DNA of 64,000 nt from an uncultured Aquimarina sp. (lineage in GTDB: Bacteria; Bacteroidota; Bacteroidia; Flavobacteriales; Flavobacteriaceae): the NCBI GenBank assembly GCA_947498455.1, contig CANMKK010000008.1:1-64000 (forward strand), given 5' to 3'. Both the position numbers and the translations under genes were made by a program. Of the stretch, positions 62,204 to 64,000 are shown piece after piece. The notes under the pieces are model-generated. The model searched no databases, was not told the origin of the DNA, and worked only from the letters and a program-made list of their open reading frames with translations. Position 1 is the stretch's first letter. Every line of letters begins with the position of its first letter.

Positions 62204-63157
62204 ATGGAGACAAAAGTTCTGATAATTGGTGCAAATGGACAATTAGGATTAGTGCTTACCAAAGCATTACAAGATAAGTATGGAGTCGAAAATGTTATCG
62301 CCTCGGATCTTAGAGAAAATGATAAGTATGATGGTGTTTTCGAAATTATTGATGCTACAGATAGAGATAGAATTGAAGAGATAGTTGATAAATATCAAAT
62401 CACTCAGATTTATCATTTGGCAGCAATTTTATCTGCAAAAGGAGAGGAAAATCCGCTAGGAACATGGGATATTAATATGAAGACATTATTTAATGTGTTA
62501 GAGGTGTCGAGAAAAAAGCATATAGATCGAGTGTTTTTCCCAAGTTCGATAGCCGTATTTGGAGAAAGTGCTCCTCTAAAAAACACACCGGGAGATGCAT
62601 ACCTTAATCCCGCAACAGTGTATGGCATAAGTAAAGCCGCTGGAGAAAATTGGGCGCAGTATTATTTTTTAAAATATGGTTTAGATGTTAGATCTATTAG
62701 ATATCCTGGAGTAATAGGGTATCAATCTTTGCCAGGAGGAGGAACAACAGATTACGCAGTAGATATTTATCATAAAGCAGTGCTTGGTCAGGAATTTAGC
62801 TGTTTCTTAAAAGAAGAAACGACACTTCCTATGATTTTTATGGATGATGCAATTAGAGCAACAATAGAATTAATGGAGACCCCAAAAGAAAAGATTAAAA
62901 TAAGAACTTCATATAATGTTGCAGGTATAAGTTTTTCACCAGATGAAGTCGTTACAGAAATTCGTAAATTATACCCTGATTTTAAGGTAAATTACAAGCC
63001 TGACTTTAGACAGGAAATTGCATCCAAATGGCCAGAATCAATTGATGACTCTTTGGCAACAAAAGATTGGGGATGGAAACCTCATTATAATCTTAAAGAT
63101 ATTACAGAGGTTATGATAAAGAACTTAAAAGAAAAATATAAAACTGAGTATATATAA
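62204..63157 (+). CDS. L-threonine 3-dehydrogenase of the SDR/epimerase-like type
   Basis: The extended-SDR features are nucleotide-binding GANGQLGLVLTKAL (about 8-21), the catalytic YGISKAAGENW (Tyr about 141, Lys about 145) and SSIAVFG. This fold was shown for L-threonine dehydrogenases of psychrophilic Flavobacteria, unlike the zinc-dependent Tdh of E. coli. It makes 2-amino-3-ketobutyrate, which the next gene product cleaves; that pairing supports the call over UDP-sugar epimerase. Confidence 0.88.
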   Translation: METKVLIIGANGQLGLVLTKALQDKYGVENVIASDLRENDKYDGVFEIIDATDRDRIEEIVDKYQITQIYHLAAILSAKGEENPLGTWDINMKTLFNVLEVSRKKHIDRVFFPSSIAVFGESAPLKNTPGDAYLNPATVYGISKAAGENWAQYYFLKYGLDVRSIRYPGVIGYQSLPGGGTTDYAVDIYHKAVLGQEFSCFLKEETTLPMIFMDDAIRATIELMETPKEKIKIRTSYNVAGISFSPDEVVTEIRKLYPDFKVNYKPDFRQEIASKWPESIDDSLATKDWGWKPHYNLKDITEVMIKNLKEKYKTEYI

Positions 63158-63216
63158 CCATTATTAGGTGTAAAACACTTCAATAGTAAATAGTAATAAA
63201 AAATAATTCATAAACG

Positions 63217-64000
63217 ATGTTTTCAAATATAAAAAATGATTTACAAAAAGAGCTGGATGAGATTAGGTCAGCTGGATTGTATAAAGATGAAAGAGTAATT
63301 ACGACCCCTCAAGGAGCAGAAATAGATACAACAAATACAAAGCAGGTACTTAATTTTTGTGCGAATAATTATCTAGGTCTTTCTTCACATCCTGATGTAA
63401 TAAAAGCAGGTAAAGAGGCTATAGATTCTCATGGGTATGGATTATCATCTGTCCGTTTTATTTGTGGTACCCAAGATATTCATAAAGAATTAGAACAAAA
63501 AACAGCAGATTTTCTAGGGATGGAAGATTGTATTCTATACGCAGCTGCTTTTGATGCTAATGGAGGAGTTTTTGAACCAATACTTACAGCCGAAGATGCC
63601 ATTATTTCAGATTCTCTAAATCATGCATCGATTATAGACGGAATTCGTTTATGTAAGGCGAAAAGGTTTAGATATGAACATAATAATATGGTTGATCTCG
63701 AAAAACAATTAAAAGAAGCAGCAGGAGCTAGAAGAAAGTTAATTGTTACCGATGGATCTTTCTCTATGGATGGTACTATTGCTCAATTGGATAAAATATG
63801 CGACTTAGCTGATTCTTACGGAGCAATGGTAATGATAGATGAATGTCATTCTACAGGTTTTTTAGGAAAAACGGGTAGAGGAACCCATGAATATAGAGAT
63901 GTTATGGGACGTATAGATATCATTACAGGTACATACGGAAAAGCTCTTGGAGGTGCATCTGGTGGTTTTACGGCTGCACGAAAAGAAATTGTCGATATGC
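63217..64000 (+). CDS. kbl: Glycine C-acetyltransferase (2-amino-3-ketobutyrate CoA ligase), cut by window end
   Basis: From the ATG at 63217 the open frame runs off the window after ~261 residues. [56 protein letters not shown] and [15 protein letters not shown] identify the alpha-oxoamine synthase Kbl. The PLP lysine is in [12 protein letters not shown] (about 241). It converts 2-amino-3-ketobutyrate and CoA to glycine and acetyl-CoA. It lies 59 bp after the dehydrogenase gene, so the two form a threonine-degradation operon. Confidence 0.95.
   Translation, partial: MFSNIKNDLQKELDEIRSAGLYKDERVITTPQGAEIDTTNTKQVLNFCANNYLGLSSHPDVIKAGKEAIDSHGYGLSSVRFICGTQDIHKELEQKTADFLGMEDCILYAAAFDANGGVFEPILTAEDAIISDSLNHASIIDGIRLCKAKRFRYEHNNMVDLEKQLKEAAGARRKLIVTDGSFSMDGTIAQLDKICDLADSYGAMVMIDECHSTGFLGKTGRGTHEYRDVMGRIDIITGTYGKALGGASGGFTAARKEIVDM

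Noticed and set aside
1-64000. CRISPR arrays, tRNA and rRNA genes
   Set aside because: No regularly spaced ~30-bp direct repeats, tRNA cloverleaf or rRNA sequence was noticed. The short phased repeats at 5033 and 18583 are far too short for CRISPR.

Overview
The window is AT-rich, gene-dense bacterial chromosome that reads as a marine Flavobacteriaceae (Bacteroidota, possibly Aquimarina-like). The evidence is a type IX secretion (T9SS) sorting tail, two GLPGLI proteins, a GldA gliding ABC ATPase, an SDR-type threonine dehydrogenase, ferredoxin-dependent sulfite reduction, an apparent Flavo-1-like RNA and promoters of the Bacteroidota TAnnTTTG type. The genus is a guess. No rRNA, tRNA or CRISPR array was seen.

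Bases 1-5460 are an accessory region and hold the most unusual structure. A tyrosine recombinase (3863-4990, minus) is followed, in its own direction, by a palindromic attI-like site and two gene cassettes. Each cassette is bounded by its own private short inverted repeat, and an imperfect attC-like hairpin of about 78 nt (852-929) lies between them. The outer cassette's right-hand site is interrupted by the 3' end of a group II intron (1-76) in the opposite orientation. This is the layout of an integron with the integrase collinear with its cassettes, but the recombinase shows no obvious IntI-specific insert. Four TCGAWT repeats at an 11-bp period separate the recombinase from a divergent zinc-finger gene.

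From 5.7 to 18.5 kb: an HU-like protein, hairpin-rich DNA and a structured RNA, a SNF2 helicase broken by a frameshift in a 10-A run, a DegT-type aminotransferase, Kdo transferase, lipoproteins, a deoxynucleoside kinase and an OmpR-type two-component system. From 18.6 to 24.3 kb: three GTTAAC sites at a 10-bp period precede two GLPGLI genes, an outer-membrane beta-barrel protein and a DoxX protein. From 24.3 to 29.7 kb a four-gene minus-strand operon encodes a 958-aa patatin-like phospholipase and three unrecognised envelope-type proteins. A 1.1-kb gap then carries MITE-like repeats, followed by two small paralogous secreted proteins.

From 32 to 56.4 kb the window is dominated by sulfur and methionine metabolism. 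metK sits behind a SAM-II riboswitch. A SAM-I riboswitch precedes metY, a metX-like gene, thrA-like aspartokinase/homoserine dehydrogenase, osmC and metZ. A cys cluster (DUF2061, cysH, cysD, cysN, HEPN-fused sulfite reductase, siroheme synthase, ferredoxin reductase, ferredoxin) provides sulfide. A second SAM-I riboswitch precedes a two-polypeptide MetH, a DinB-family gene and metF. Together these take sulfate to sulfide, then homocysteine, methionine and SAM, with SAM feeding back through two riboswitch classes.

The right end holds a PagL-like deacylase, a DUF2807 lipoprotein, gldA, a GH1 glycosidase, an orphan GG-leader Cys-rich peptide, and an Lrp regulator divergent from the threonine-degradation pair (SDR dehydrogenase and kbl, the latter cut by the window end).
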